A DNA stretch of 64,000 nucleotides from Hydractinia symbiolongicarpus (lineage: Eukaryota > Cnidaria > Hydrozoa > Anthoathecata > Hydractiniidae), in contig NC_079884.1 in assembly GCF_029227915.1 (NCBI RefSeq), positions 9,858,001 to 9,922,000 on the forward strand. The letters are read 5' to 3'. The notes below the pieces were generated by a model that was not told the DNA's origin, searched no databases, and saw nothing but the letters and a program-made list of their open reading frames with translations. Shown one piece after another: positions 29,250-42,200 of the stretch. Within the stretch, counting starts at the first letter, position 1; every line of letters starts with the position of its first letter. The translations under genes and the position numbers were made by a program.

Positions 29250-30600
29250 ATGGGTTATCTATCAACGAAGAATAAGGTTGGGATGATAATATTGCATCTA
29301 CTTCAGACTGCGTATATATGTGTTATTTCATGGCGGATGAAAGTAAACCTTGACAAGTTTAAAGATGATTGGACCGAAAGTGAAAAGTATGGACTTAGTA
29401 TCTCCCTTCCAATACTTCACGGTGCTGGTACAACTATATGGGGCTGGTACGCATTATGGGGAAAATCGTAAGTGATAATAATTTTTTAAGGTTAAAAACT
29501 TATATTTTAGATTTGCGGTAAAATATTGTTATAATTTAAAGGTTATGTGCAGTTCGACGGTATTAGAACTTATTAAATTTTTCTGTTGTTAGAAAACACT
29601 ATCCAACGAGCGATCGATTTCACGCACCAGTACTACTGTTGACAACATTTGGAGCTGTTCTTTATGGCCCACTGCTCCATCATGTTTACCGATATGAAGT
29701 TGAAAGGTTGGACAAAGTGAGCAGCACTCGGAATTTTACTTCTTGTTTGGTGAGTAGCTAGCAGTTTCTCCATCATGATTATGTTTTTAAGAATAAACTA
29801 GGGCTGGCAACACCAATACCGTTGTTCTGTGTTGATCTTACCTGTCGAATATATAGGCTCAAAAAACTTAAAACCAAAACTACTCTCTATATAATTATAT
29901 TTAAAGAAATGTATGGCGACCATTATATGAGACGCTGGTCAATAACCTCTTATTGTCTTGAGGAGTCATGGTTTAGAACAAACTTGAACTTGATACCCAT
30001 AGAAATACATAAAAAATTTTTTTGCAGGATTTGAAAGTCAATAAGTTGGATTTTGGTGTTATTCAAGCAGGAATGATCTTGGTATGTTTTACGCTAGCAT
30101 TATATCCGTTATGCAAGCCAGAAAAAACAAAAGATCAGACGCGGTGTTTCTTGAGTATGACGGCTACTGAATTTTTTGAGAAATTGATGAAGTGTGTGAA
30201 TGCAATGGATATGATAGAATTGGTAGAAGATTTAGGCTGTATCCAACGGTCTGATGGGATGTGGGTGGTTTTATTTTACTTGGCATTGCTAATTTCCACA
30301 TTGCTCCTTGCATTTCCTGAAGCCCTGAACATTGACAAAGACACTGAAAACAAATGGTGGGAATGGTTGAAGGTGTTCACCACTTTTTTAACGTGGGTAT
30401 TCACTGACATTTGCTTTGTTGCGATTCGACTGCACGTGATGGTAAAAGAAGACAACATACAAACTGGATTCAGTTTTGTCGTAAAGAATCTTCTTTTTGT
30501 GGTCATTCATTTTCTGTTGCTGCTGTATCAAATTTGTCAAATCTGTTCAATCAAAAGCAAACGAAATCAATCTTGGGAAGAAAAGCTTGCGAAACTTTAA
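29250..30600 (+). CDS. TMEM26-like multi-pass membrane protein (315 aa)
   Basis: Exons 29250-29467, 29593-29749 and 30028-30600 (218 + 157 + 573 nt) join in frame to 315 aa. The protein starts MGYLSTKNKV and has hydrophobic segments in every exon. Conserved blocks are shared with the neighbouring paralogue: AMDMIELVEDLGC (against FDIMDLVADIGY), LLLAFPEAL, TDICFVAIRLHVM and FVVKNLLFVV. The last two match the C-terminal pattern of TMEM26. An extracellular-type loop carries an NFT sequon. Compared with the minus-strand gene it has an extra loop in exon 3 and a longer basic cytoplasmic tail (SIKSKRNQ). An AATAAA signal follows at 30652. It is strongly diverged from its neighbour, so the duplication is old. 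Molecular function is unknown. Confidence 0.78.
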
Positions 30601-31894
30601 AAGAATAGAACGGATTTTATTTATGAATTATGTGTTGATTGGTTAGAAGAAAATAAAAATCATGCTAAATTTTTATCTCCTGAAAGTTTTTTTTTTCGTC
30701 TTTTCTTTGATATTTTAATGCAGATGTGAAATGCAAAGCTTTTCTCAGTGCTTGTCCTTAATGTTAACTGAGAGGCTCAAAATAAAAGGGAATGAACTAA
30801 TTTAGGAATCATACAAGGCTCAAATGTAGAACTCCTATATATCAAATGATCTTCACAAGGTCAAAATATGATTCTTATAAATATTTAGTGTGTACGGGTC
30901 TTTACTTTTATTTACTGCACATGACAGTTATCCTGGTACAGACAATGTATAACGATTTAGAATAACGTAATTTTTTTGTTTAAATTTAGAATAGAATTAA
31001 TAATCTCATGTGTCTGTTGTTTTATTAGTGTACTTTTAATTGCTCGTGTAGATAGAGTGCTATAACGACACTCCTGATTCTGCGCAATATAACCACATCC
31101 ATAGATAATACAATGCGTTTGCGGATACTGCAGATTTGGTAAGAGATTGTAAAAACAGCCTAGGGCACAAAAATAGAAATAAAATGACATCACTGCTACC
31201 ATAGAAACATTACATGAACAAAGCGTCAACCGTTATATTTAAAGCCGACATTTCTATATCAAGGAGAAGGTTAATTGGTTGCAATTTGAGACGCAGTCGG
31301 ATTGTATGGTGACATCACACAGTCACGTGTTATGCTCTAAGAAGTATGAGTGTTAATTATGTTTATCTGGTTGAGTGCGACACCACTCTTTCGAAACATG
31401 GAAAAAGTTCTGTTTGTCCAAAAAACTTACAAAAAACAGATGTAGAAAGCTGGGAGAGCCATTCTTCGGCAATCTAGAGACTTCAAACTAGTGCATGCCG
31501 GAAAAGTGGGACCCGGGACCCTGAACGCGGGTTAGATTTCTTTTAATGGAAATATTACAAGACCAGAATATTATCTCGGCATAGGTGTTTCTTTCGGAGT
31601 TTGCATCTAAAGCTAAGCCTATACCGGCTATCACTTAGTACAAATGCATGTATATTTAAATTTATTTCATATTTATGTTACGACTTTGGTCCAAAACTGA
31701 AAAGGTTAGAGCCAAGTTTCGTAATAATTAATAAATTCCTGTACTATTTTTCTTATTTGTGTTTTCTACACAAATGCACGTGTCCCAGAAAGAAAAACAA
31801 AGTCTCTGAGGGAAATTTCAAGTGCACTAAATAATGTATCACATTTTAAAAATAGAATATATAGAATTAATTTTCTCAAATTTTTTTAAATTCT
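30601..31894. other. 3' flank and intergenic space
   Basis: A polyadenylation signal lies at 30652-30657. No further gene was recognised; short frames only. Confidence 0.4.
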
Positions 31895-32264
31895 CAGGGC
31901 CGGCGAATCCAATTTTTTGCTAAGAAAAAAATTTCTTTTTTGAGGTTTTAATTATTGTCTATATTGTTTTGCTACAAATTTATTTGTACCATTCTGTTAA
32001 CACTTTTCATCTGCATAAAATGTACTTTATGATTTTATATGGTTGCATGTTTTTAAAAAACAAGGAATTAAGTATAAGTTTTGCGTGAATTAAGGGTTTT
32101 TTTGATTAGTACCTGATAAAAATTTCGAAAATTGGGGCACATTTAAGGCTATTTCAGAGGCCTAAATTCAAAAATTTTCTCGGCTCGTCGGCCCCAACCA
32201 TGGTGGGGCCTCCTCAGATACTACATAAATTTGCCCCCACTTTCAATTCCGATTCGCCGGCCCT
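31895..32264. mobile_element. hAT-like MITE with AGGGCCGGCGAATC terminal inverted repeats
   Basis: The left end CAGGGCCGGCGAATCC and the right end GATTCGCCGGCCCT are inverted copies about 370 bp apart. The interior has no coding frame. The flanks (TAAATTCT on the left, TAATTCCA on the right) suggest a worn target duplication. CAGGG-type ends are typical of hAT elements, and the size makes it non-autonomous. Confidence 0.6.
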
Positions 32265-32496
32265 TAATTCCACAAATATTTTTGGTTTCAATAAATAATT
32301 TTTTCACAATAAATATTTTTTTAGATCGACTCCCACTTTCAACACGTAAGAAGCGTAGAAACCCGCGTAAGAACCGCAAAAAAACGCGTATGATCTGTGA
32401 ATACAAATTAATACGCAATAATTTTAACCGCAACGCGAAAAATTCATGCGGACCCTCTGCTCTGGCGCTAACAACAAAGATGTTTAAATATCACAG
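32265..32496. other. Short spacer between two transposons
   Basis: No gene seen. Confidence 0.3.
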
Positions 32497-32719
32497 CAGG
32501 GGCGGATCTAGGGTTAGGCAGCCTAGGCAATTGCCTAAGCCTAGTTTTGTGAACTAGAAAAAAAATTCTCTATAGATAGAATAATCTAAAAAAAAACTAA
32601 ATTATTTTTATCAATTTATTTTTGGCATCCGCCGAATTCGACTATGACGATGCGCGGCGTGCGTGTTTTATTTTACTCAAATAAGCAAACCCGGGGCGAT
32701 CTTAGGCAAAATGTCTATT

Positions 32720-32905
32720 CGCCTAAAACGTCCGCGGGTTTTAAAGTTCCGAATGAATGAAAATCACAGATGGAAGAAAAAACGCCTAAAACGTCCGCGG
32801 GTTTTCAAGTTCCAATGAATGAAATTCTGGAATGTGAAGAAAAAACGCCTAAAACGTCCGTGGGTTTTAAAGTTTAAACGCCTAAAACGACCACGGGTAC
32901 GGTTA
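32720..32905. repeat. 63-bp tandem repeat inside the hAT-like element
   Basis: The core CGCCTAAAACGTCCGCGGG starts at 32720, 32783 and 32846, and a degenerate core starts at 32879, giving intervals of 63, 63 and 33 bp. The core contains the near-palindrome CCGCGG. Subterminal arrays like this often bind the cognate transposase; that role is inference here. Confidence 0.65.
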
Positions 32906-34151
32906 CATGGAGTGGATGTTTCTTTTTCAACATGGTTTACCTGGATCAGGTCCAATTGCAGGGAGCACTTCAAATGTCTAGAATATTAAAGCAATTGTAT
33001 GCCACCTAAGTTAAATAAAGAAGTTTTGAATTTGGAAACCTTTTCAAATATTGAAAGGATTGGAAATGCTGGAGAGAAGTATTTTGGCCACGTGTGCCGT
33101 GTTGTTGTCTCAAACCAAACCTTTATCTTCCTCTGCAAGAGACAATAAATTCAGTAATACTTGAAATATTTTAGTTTTAGCTGCTCCTGAATTTTAGGCA
33201 CTTTTGTGTCAAGAACTATTCTTAAAAGTGGTAAACCACCAGATGTTCTTACAAAACGTGTAATTTAAATCTTTTTCTTATCAAAACAAAAGGTTTTAAC
33301 TTGGCCTTGATCAAATGCATTGTTTAAAAACATAAAAGCCCAATGCCAAACGAGATAGCTAACGGAGGCAATTTATGTAAACACTGTCTTGGCGGTCGAA
33401 AGATGTTTTGATGTGTATGTTAAATTCGGTATAGAGTATTACTAGCTACCTGTATGTGTATTAGTTGGAATTTTGTTAGTTTTTTTTCTTTAACGTCTTA
33501 AGGGTCACTGGCTTCGTGTAGGCTTCGTGTAGCCGTTTATGCAACTGTGTATCTTTGTTTCTGTTTGGGAGAGAATACATTCTTGTAAGATAACTAAGGG
33601 ACAGCTCTTTCATGAACGCAAAAGTCCAAGCTAAATGTTAATAGATCTGCAGATCCCCTTTCCCTCCCCTAAACATCAAATCAGAAAAGGTAATCTTTGA
33701 ATGTTGTCAGTCCTTGAAACCATAAGCACTCATCCATGTGTCCCTGCTAAGCAGGTAGACACTAAAAGTTATTAATTCTTTCTGTTCTCTAAGAAATCGA
33801 TGTATACAGTATGAGATATAATTAAACGTCAAAGGATTCTACCTCGTCCCACCGCCAAATTTATACGCTTAGCATATACTTTTTTATTGTGATTGTCCCT
33901 AAGAACTTTGACTTTGTGGGAACTTTTAAACAGTGCATTTTATATGCAACATCCCACTGCTCATTTTAAAACTTTTAAGAACACGAGAAGATCTCTTTGA
34001 CTTTCCCATGTTACTTTTAATTGTAATAATATTGCTAAAAACAAAAGAATGAAACAATACCTAATCTAAGAATAGTCCAAGTTTGTTTTATAATATTTCT
34101 TATTCTCATCTTGCTGAGCAATACATTGATATAATTTTGTTTTAGGATAAG

Positions 34152-34510
34152 ATATTTTGATGTCACCCTGGTACCTAAGATGAATATTCTTCTGACAATG
34201 AAAATCACCATCAATTAAAAGAACACAGATTTGTTAATCCTTATAATATTGGAAAACTGTAAACAATGGATATATATCTGGTATAATCCACAAAGTTGTG
34301 TTTCATAAGAGGAACTAAGAAGGTGAAAAAAATCAATCAAAATAATTTGTATTTTGATGTCACCCTGGTACCTATGATGAATATTCAAGTAAATAACACA
34401 GAAGATTTGTTCTGAATCCTTATAATATTGGAAAACTGTAAACAATGGATATATATCTGGTATAATCCACAAAGTTGGTGAAAAAAATCAATCAAAATAA
34501 CTTGTGAATA
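34152..34510. repeat. Two-copy tandem duplication (about 197-bp offset) inside the hAT-like element
   Basis: TTTTGATGTCACCCTGGTACC begins near 34155 and again near 34352. The following sequence, including the AATATTGGAAAACTGTAAAC block, is shared. The second copy lacks about 38 bp near its end. Confidence 0.7.
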
Positions 34511-35613
34511 TTCAAGTAAATCATAGAAATGATTTTCACGTAAAACATATACAGATCGAAACAAGAATTGCATGTTAAAAAACGTTCTGTTACAGACTGT
34601 AAACTAACAAAATGTCATGTCAACTTATGGATATGAGTAGGATTTGTATATATGTTGCTTTTTATATGAGAATCTTCATAATTGGCTTATAGTTACTAAA
34701 ACTTTCTTAAAGATTTTACAGTATTAAAATATTTTTTAAACATAGTTGACAGGGACATGTAAGGGTAAATAATATGAGACATCTTAAATGTTTTGATGTT
34801 ATTTTTCTAATTTCTAACTCTTTTCTGGCTTAATAAACTGCCTTTCTCTTGTGGGAATTTCATAGCATTAAAATTAATGCTTAATAGAAATTGGTGCAAA
34901 ACTACACCAGTAACCCTAATGCTAAACTGTATTAACTTCATGAAGAGGTGATTACTATATACTTTTTGTACACGTTTATTATATGTTGCGATCTTACACT
35001 GTAAGTCTAACTGGAAATCTTTCATTCTTTTATATGCTGGTTTTCTTTGTGCATTTGCAGGTTGTTACCACAGACTATAATTTTCCAAACAATATTTCTA
35101 CGTTGCACTACTGTTGACTATCTATTCCTAAAATTGTCTTGTAATGTAATTTTTTGTTGTATTGTTAGTTATTAGACTTATTGCATGTTTTGAAATGAAG
35201 CAAATCCCCAACTTATTACTTGTACTCGTATTATTTGCGCAAAACGAAAAAAGATGCTAAGATACTTAATACCAATATGTGATTCAAAGAAATTATGGAA
35301 ACGCTAACCCTGTTTCAAATCGAATTTGCTAACCAGACGCATTTTCCATCCGCATGTTTTAACAAGGATAAAGTGGTAAAACTACGGGGGTTACTGTTAT
35401 TTGTTTGGCTATAAAGAAACTTTCGTTTCTAATCTAGAAGGATTCTTAATAACTAAAAACCTTACTTTTGGGAAAATTTTAGTTCCTTTTACAGCAAAAA
35501 CACAAAACGGCCGATTTACCTCGTACAACACAACAACCCTTGACATTACTTTGCCAAAAAATCTATGAAATTTTGCCTAACCAGAAAAAAATCCTAGATC
35601 CGCCCCTGCACAG

Positions 35614-36267
35614 ATCAAGTCTTATTCGATGTATTGAAAAGATTTGAATTTTCGTAGTAAATGGTAATGGAAACAAAGTTGGTATAGAAAAGGAGGTCAT
35701 AACCTGAAGTAGCATTTTTTGTCACGTGAATTCAATATGAATAAATCCATATAAATCTACATTATTAAGTATTTTTAATTAGCTACTCTGCAATTTATTT
35801 TGCATTACTGCAATTTTGCTGTTCAACAAATATGTTTTTTTATGTGACCATGGTGGTAAAAAAACCTTTACAAAACCACAAAAGAACATATACAAAAACC
35901 TCCATGACTCATCATAGTCAGACTTAGGGGAATTTTTATACGAACAATTCATCAAGTAAATCTCTATGGAAACGGAATTGATAAAACATAAAAATAATTC
36001 CGCCAACAAAGTTGTTGATTAAAAATTAAATTCTCCTTGATCTTACTTAAAGCAATCTATAATTTATAATTCTAGGAAAACATTCTTTAAAAACAATACA
36101 AGTGAAATTTTTAACCAATCATCTCAAGAATGTTTTATTTATAAAATAGCGCAACGGGCAAAGACAGTTTTATTTTGTCCAGACAAGAAAACACGATCAA
36201 AGTTTTACGAAGACTCGAAAACACGAAAAAAAAATAAAAAAAATAAAATGATGATCATATAAAAGTT
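35614..36267. other. Upstream region and probable promoter of ZNFX1
   Basis: No exon. A TATAAAA at 36140-36146 lies about 120 bp before the ZNFX1 start codon and is a candidate core promoter, but this AT-rich sequence makes chance matches common. Confidence 0.3.
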
Positions 36268-39200
36268 ATGGATTTTTCAAGTCCATTTTTTGTTGAAAGA
36301 TCCTATAATCGGAGAGGAAGAGGAGGTGGTGGCAGAGGAGGCGGTGGTAGAGGAGGGCGTGGTGGAGGGCGCGGTGGCAGAGGAGGTGGTCGTGGAGGTG
36401 GTCGTGGAGGTGGTCGTGGAGGTAAGTAAATTATAGTATAGTAACATATGTTTTTAATATATAAAAATTGGAACTCAGAAAAAAGCCACACAACTTTCTT
36501 CATTCGTTCTTACAACCTCGTTACCACGACTATTTTTGGTTTTTTGATTTTGACTTTAAGAAAGAAAAAAGCCATTGACGAGTTTGGATATTTCAACAAT
36601 GCTCTTAGTCAAACACAACACATGTTTTTATAAGAACGATGAAATTTAACTTCAGCGCCTGAGTTGTTTTGAATTTGTTTCTATGCTGTTCTTATAAAGG
36701 GCTACGAAACGGGTGTTGGTTTTTGACCTTAGTGAGTTATACGAAAGTCGAGCTGATTGCGGTGGAAAAGCATTCTCGTCCCCAGAGCTCTTTGAGAATG
36801 AAACTTCGAAAGTTTATCTAAAAAAGCTCTGGGGTCGGAAATGGTGGAAAAGTTTATGAACACTGAGGACAAAAAAACAACAACTTATATTATATTTGGC
36901 ATTCAAATATAACTGAAAATGACAGAAAACTTTCCTACTTATATTGAATATCCATGATTTATTACTAAGGTAAGATAAGTAACCTTGCTTTTAACTCAAA
37001 CTTTCGAATAGAATAAACTTCAAACCTTTTAAACTAGCTAGCTCTAGCTATCCTTAGACATTTTGCATAGAAACAGTTTATTATACATTTATACATAAAA
37101 GCTAGTCTAAGCAACAACAATGACTTTAAAATCTAGTCAAAACAAACTTTCGATTTATTGATATTTAATATATTTTACTGACCGTTGTTTATTTTACCGC
37201 CAAAAAGAGTACCGAAGAAAAAATTTTCTTTTCTTAGAAAATACAAAAAAAAATATAAAATATCATAAAAAAATTAATTATTCATAAACATGTCCAGACG
37301 TCTATGTGATTCTAAAGTGTGTAACATTTCATGCGCCTTGACCTCTTGAGCGGTCTGCTTATTACTCGCCACTTTTCGAAAATAGCGGGGAACAAGGTTT
37401 TTAAATCGTTTCGTAGCCCCTTTAAAAATTACATTCCACTTGGAAAAAAAATAATCAAAAGTCAACTAAGTATTGTATGAGGAACATGAACTTATTACGA
37501 AAATAATATTATTTTATACTTGTTTGAATTTGTTTGCAAGACATTTGACTATAAAGTTAACTAGGGAACCTAGGAAAGAAGCTTTGTCACAGTTGCCATC
37601 TTGTTAACTGAATGTATATAAAATCCTTCGCGCTTGTGACGCCAACTTCCGGATAATAATTTCGCTGACTTTACATGGCCCAGGATTTTATATATGCCAA
37701 GCGGTTTTTTTATACTATCCAGTTGTTTTGTTTTGTTTTGTTTCTTAACAACCTTGATCTCAGGACTTGTTGTCTCTTTGCGTATCGAGAGGCGGGACTA
37801 TCAATAAGCGCGGCTCCGAATTTGTGGTCGCGTTGCAAAAGTTAAAGGATTTTGTTATGCGTATGCAATGGAGCAGTGTTGCATGCGCATGAAAATTTTG
37901 TCTCCTGACCTACCTTTACCATATATGAACAGGTTTAGAAAATCACATGAAACGATTCTGTTTTGAATTATATTTCTCCATTCTTTTGTGTCTTTTAGAA
38001 GAAAATTTTAACCTTTGCTCGTATTTTGTTTGTGTTTACAGCCGTTCACAGGCTCAATGTTTTTTTTAAATGTTTTTATATAACAAAAACCTAATCTGTT
38101 TTTACCCTTGACAGTGTTTTTAACAAAAGGTGATAGCATACTACAATCTTATTACACAATAAAGAATATCCTAAAAATATAAACATGCCCGGCTTTTTAT
38201 GTAGATCTGAAAATGGTCACGATTATCCCGAATTTGATTAGAAATTCAATTTCTTATAGATGAATTCCTTTATTAACATTTTCAACGGTAAGCTCTTTCG
38301 GCTCTGACATCTGTATGACATGAAAAAAAGATAAGGGGAAAAAATTTATTTCCAGTCTATTTCGTCACATAAAGGCAATTTTTAACTTTTAAATAAATCA
38401 GAAGGAATCAATCTATACTCGATAATAGTTTAAAACCTCAATGATGTTTCCGTGAGAAGAAATCCACATGAAAAGACCTAGCTATCTTCACCAAACCCTA
38501 GCATCTATTTTCCTGCCACGCAAATGCCAGAACGAAAGAGCTACCACTGAAAAGTGAACAAAAAACGTCACGCGAAATTTATCTATGCAAACAAACTGAA
38601 CGTCTTTATCCGTCCAAAAGCAACAACGTAACGCGTCCGTTACATTTCGTTTTTATACTACAGTCTAGCTAAGAATATATTAGGCTAATATTTGTCAAAA
38701 GTTAAGAATGTTCAAAAAAAGTTTGTAACCATAAATTCTGTGATGTATGTCAACTATGTAATTAATGAAGGGCCGGATTCACGGTACGATTTATCGTACA
38801 CGATTTTAAGTATGCGACAAATCGTATCGTGTAAACAACTAAAATCTTACAACTGTACCAGCGACAAATCGTATACGACAAAAAAAAGTTGGAACATGTT
38901 CAAATTCTACAACAAGTCGTATGAACCTTTACCAATCAGAGCTTACAAAATTATTGTGACAAGCGACTTTTTCACGTTTTTTCAGAACATTTACATTCGA
39001 TATGGATAAATAGGACACGAATAAGCTTATAATTTGGAAGAAGTTCTTCGGGATGTTATAAGTATATAGATAGAATGAGTAAAAGTTGGGCTTTCAAGGA
39101 TTATAAAAACCTTTTAGTTTGACCTGTAGCCACAGTTTTGTCCACCCCCTCTTTTCTTACGTTTTTAATTTTCCCTTTACTTTTTACTACAATAACTATC

Positions 39201-42200
39201 GCAAAAAAAAAAGGGTGATACGCGCATTAAGAACGCAAAAACTTAAAATGATGATGTAGTTGTAGACTCGTTACATCTTCATTATTAAATCACACAAGAA
39301 ACTTTAGAAAAAAAAAACGCAATTAAGAAACTTCTCAGCCGGTAAAAAGTCGTTTATAAAACGTGTAAAACACGTCTAGTAGTATACCCTCTCAATCTAA
39401 TTCTGGTCTGTTTTTTCCGCTTAATAAACGTCTCCAGAATGACCTTTAAAAGTGTTTTAAGTTATTTATAAACTTAAAAAGTAGAAATAGACATCTTCTA
39501 AACCCTTCAAAAAACTTCACAAGTGTCAGTTTTTTTGTTAAAGAAATGTTTCGCGCAATTCTGTTTTAAACAGAACAAAATCTCTCCATGTAATTACTCC
39601 ATCCCAGCTGGCAGTAGCAAAAATGGCAACTACACCTGCGCATTCATCGAATTATTCTAACAGTTTTAATGTGTTTACAAACAAAAAAATGTTGAAAATG
39701 TTTCTGTTAAACAGAATAAAATTCGCCCCGGCTATCATTTTTATGCACCTAATAATACCATGGAGATAGAAAGAGGAATCTATTTCTATTTATATTTTCC
39801 ATGGTAATAGTTAGGTTAAAAATTACTGAAAGAAAACACCTATTGTATTTTATGTAAACACTTCTACCTACGCAACAGTCAATAATGAATGGCATTGCTG
39901 TCATATACGTCAGATTCAACAAATGTCAATACAGAAAAGAAATACAACTAAAAAAAAAATATAATAACATGTGAATTTTATAACAAGTAACAAACGCTAT
40001 TAAACAAGCAATTGGAGCAATTTTGCCTGAAAAAGGAATCTAGTTGATCAAAATTAAAATGTTTCCTTTAAAAATTAACCGTAACACGGCATATTGTGTA
40101 CATATATATTTTTTTTCTTTTGTCTTTACCGTAAATGACGGAACAACCGCCCCCTGCCGAATAACTGCCCCTGCCGGAATAAGCCAACCTCCCCCCCCCC
40201 CAAGAGACATTTTATTATAGCTACATTTTTAATTTTTCTTTACGCAATGAAAGTCCAGCTTTTTATCCGAACGGTGCTAGTTTTCAAATCGAATCAGTTT
40301 CTTGTTGATTGCTTAGTCAATGCTATTTTTTTCCCGCTTGATTGAAAGAACAAACATTTAGATGCAATAATCTTTACGTTTATTTCGTTTATTCAGTATC
40401 TACAAATGATTTTTTCCACGGGACTTATTATTACGCTACTTCCGTCTGCCTGGTTGTCTTTCTACCCGTGGCAGTGCCTGTTCTAACTTTTTACCCTTAA
40501 GCTGGTTTTTTAGTTAAAGGAAAAGAATTACTGAAATGAATTACCGAAATTCCTCGAAGAAAAGTTATAAATGACGAAAGAGCAGAGTCTTTGTAAGTAA
40601 GTAATCACAAACTAACATTGCCATCATTTATATTTTATATTTTAGCCAATAATGCGAACAGAGGACAAAGGACAATCGGCTTCGGTTTGTTGAAAGCATG
40701 GAATCAGCTGGACGATAACGACGAACTTTTGGTCAGAATGGCTGCATCCAAAGATATGCTATTGCAGCTACTCAACAGTCCAGTACTAAAAGACGACTGG
40801 AACTTTGAACTTCTTGTAATATATTCGAAAGTCTGTGAAGTTCGACGTAGTCAAAACCAAATCTCAATTTTATCTCTCCTTCATGGTTGTCAATACATGA
40901 CATCAGGTTTAAAAAGAAGTCTTATAATATGGGGATTAACTTGCACAATGGAGAAGAACATAACGATAGCAAATTCGTTGCTAACATTAATTGATGTGTA
41001 TTTCAAGAATTTCCCTTCGCGTTGCATGGATATGCCGTTAGATGAACTGGCAGCGTTTATCAGTGGCAATTTGATTGGAGAAAGAGATCTTGTCCAAAAG
41101 GTTGTTATACCATTTTTTTAAATTTTCTATGTCAAATGTCTTAATTGCCTACGGATGTGATGAAACCATGTTTAATTGGGGAAGTTTTTTAAATTATACA
41201 ATGATTTTGGTAAAAATAAGGTTTTTGTACCGCGTGTTCAACAAAGCAGCAACTAATAGTTTGTGACCCACTACACTATAATGATACCGTTCCTTGCTGC
41301 ACTACTTTCGGTAGGAAAAATAAGCTCATTATAACGTTCTACTGTCTCAAAAGCTGAGCACAACAAAGATTTTCAAAACAAATGTAATCCATGAAAGTCC
41401 TTTTTTGTTGAAGCAATGCTAAAAGCCACAATAAACTTTTTTCATAACGTTGGGCAGAATTTCCTCCCATCTTAACGAAATCTCGGTTGAAAGGACAGAG
41501 ATCTGCTGGCTTGCTTCTCATGTAAACACAGCCCCTAAATCGTTAAAAAAATAAATGAGATGTTTACTCCGCTTATTCCAGCCTTTGTAATTGGTTGTTA
41601 AATGATCTGTTTCATCTCTTACATTAATACTAAAACTGTGTCTGTCCGTCTGTGACCGGCAAAGACAATTGTATATGCTAGAATTTTCTTTAAATGCGCC
41701 TAAAAAACATCCTTTTTAAAAATGTTCTGTATTTTATAAAAGCTTTGTTTACTTTTTTTAATTGACAAGAGCAAATCACGTGATAAAATGAAATAATTTC
41801 ATTAGCTAAGAATTTTGCTACTGTTTTTTTAATTCGCCTTGACAAGTTTTGAACTACGGAAAATGTATTTTCGTATGTAATGATGTAAATTAATATAACG
41901 GGCAAAAGTCACGGGCAATTAAACGTTGTTATTGTTATATACACCTTTCCCGAGACCATGAGTCGTACTTTTTTTAAACTCGTAAAATATGAATACCATA
42001 TTTGAATTCAGCATAGTTTGTTTAATTTATGTGTAAAAGTTTAACTTAATACGCCAACAGAAAGTGCTATTTTGAGGAGATATATATCACAGTTAAAGTC
42101 TTCTTAATGCTCAAGTTACCAAGTCCCTCCTCGTTTTCAAAAAGAGGTTGGACATGCCACAAATCTTTAAATTAGAATAGCAGGTTGTTTACTTGCTGCA

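Larger units (their letters stand above)
32497..35608. mobile_element. 3.1 kb hAT-like element with CAGGGGCGGATCTAGG ends
   Basis: The left terminus CAGGGGCGGATCTAGG is mirrored by CCTAGATCCGCCCCTG at the right end. The 5-bp direct repeat CACAG flanks both sides exactly (32492-32496 and 35609-35613). I find no intact transposase frame inside, so the copy looks non-autonomous or gutted. The interior is made of tandem repeats (see separate entries) and AT-rich sequence. CAGGGGCGG ends suggest hAT; most hAT elements make 8-bp duplications, and a 5-bp one would point to a subgroup or a different superfamily. Confidence 0.7.

Noticed and set aside
36303-36503. Proline/arginine-rich open frame on the minus strand
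   Set aside because: It is the antisense of the RGG-coding exon of ZNFX1; the sense exon has a start, a donor and an in-phase partner.
38692-39009. 105-codon plus-strand frame in ZNFX1 intron 1
   Set aside because: It overlaps a palindromic CGATTTATCG element and shows no domain, start context or splice partner.
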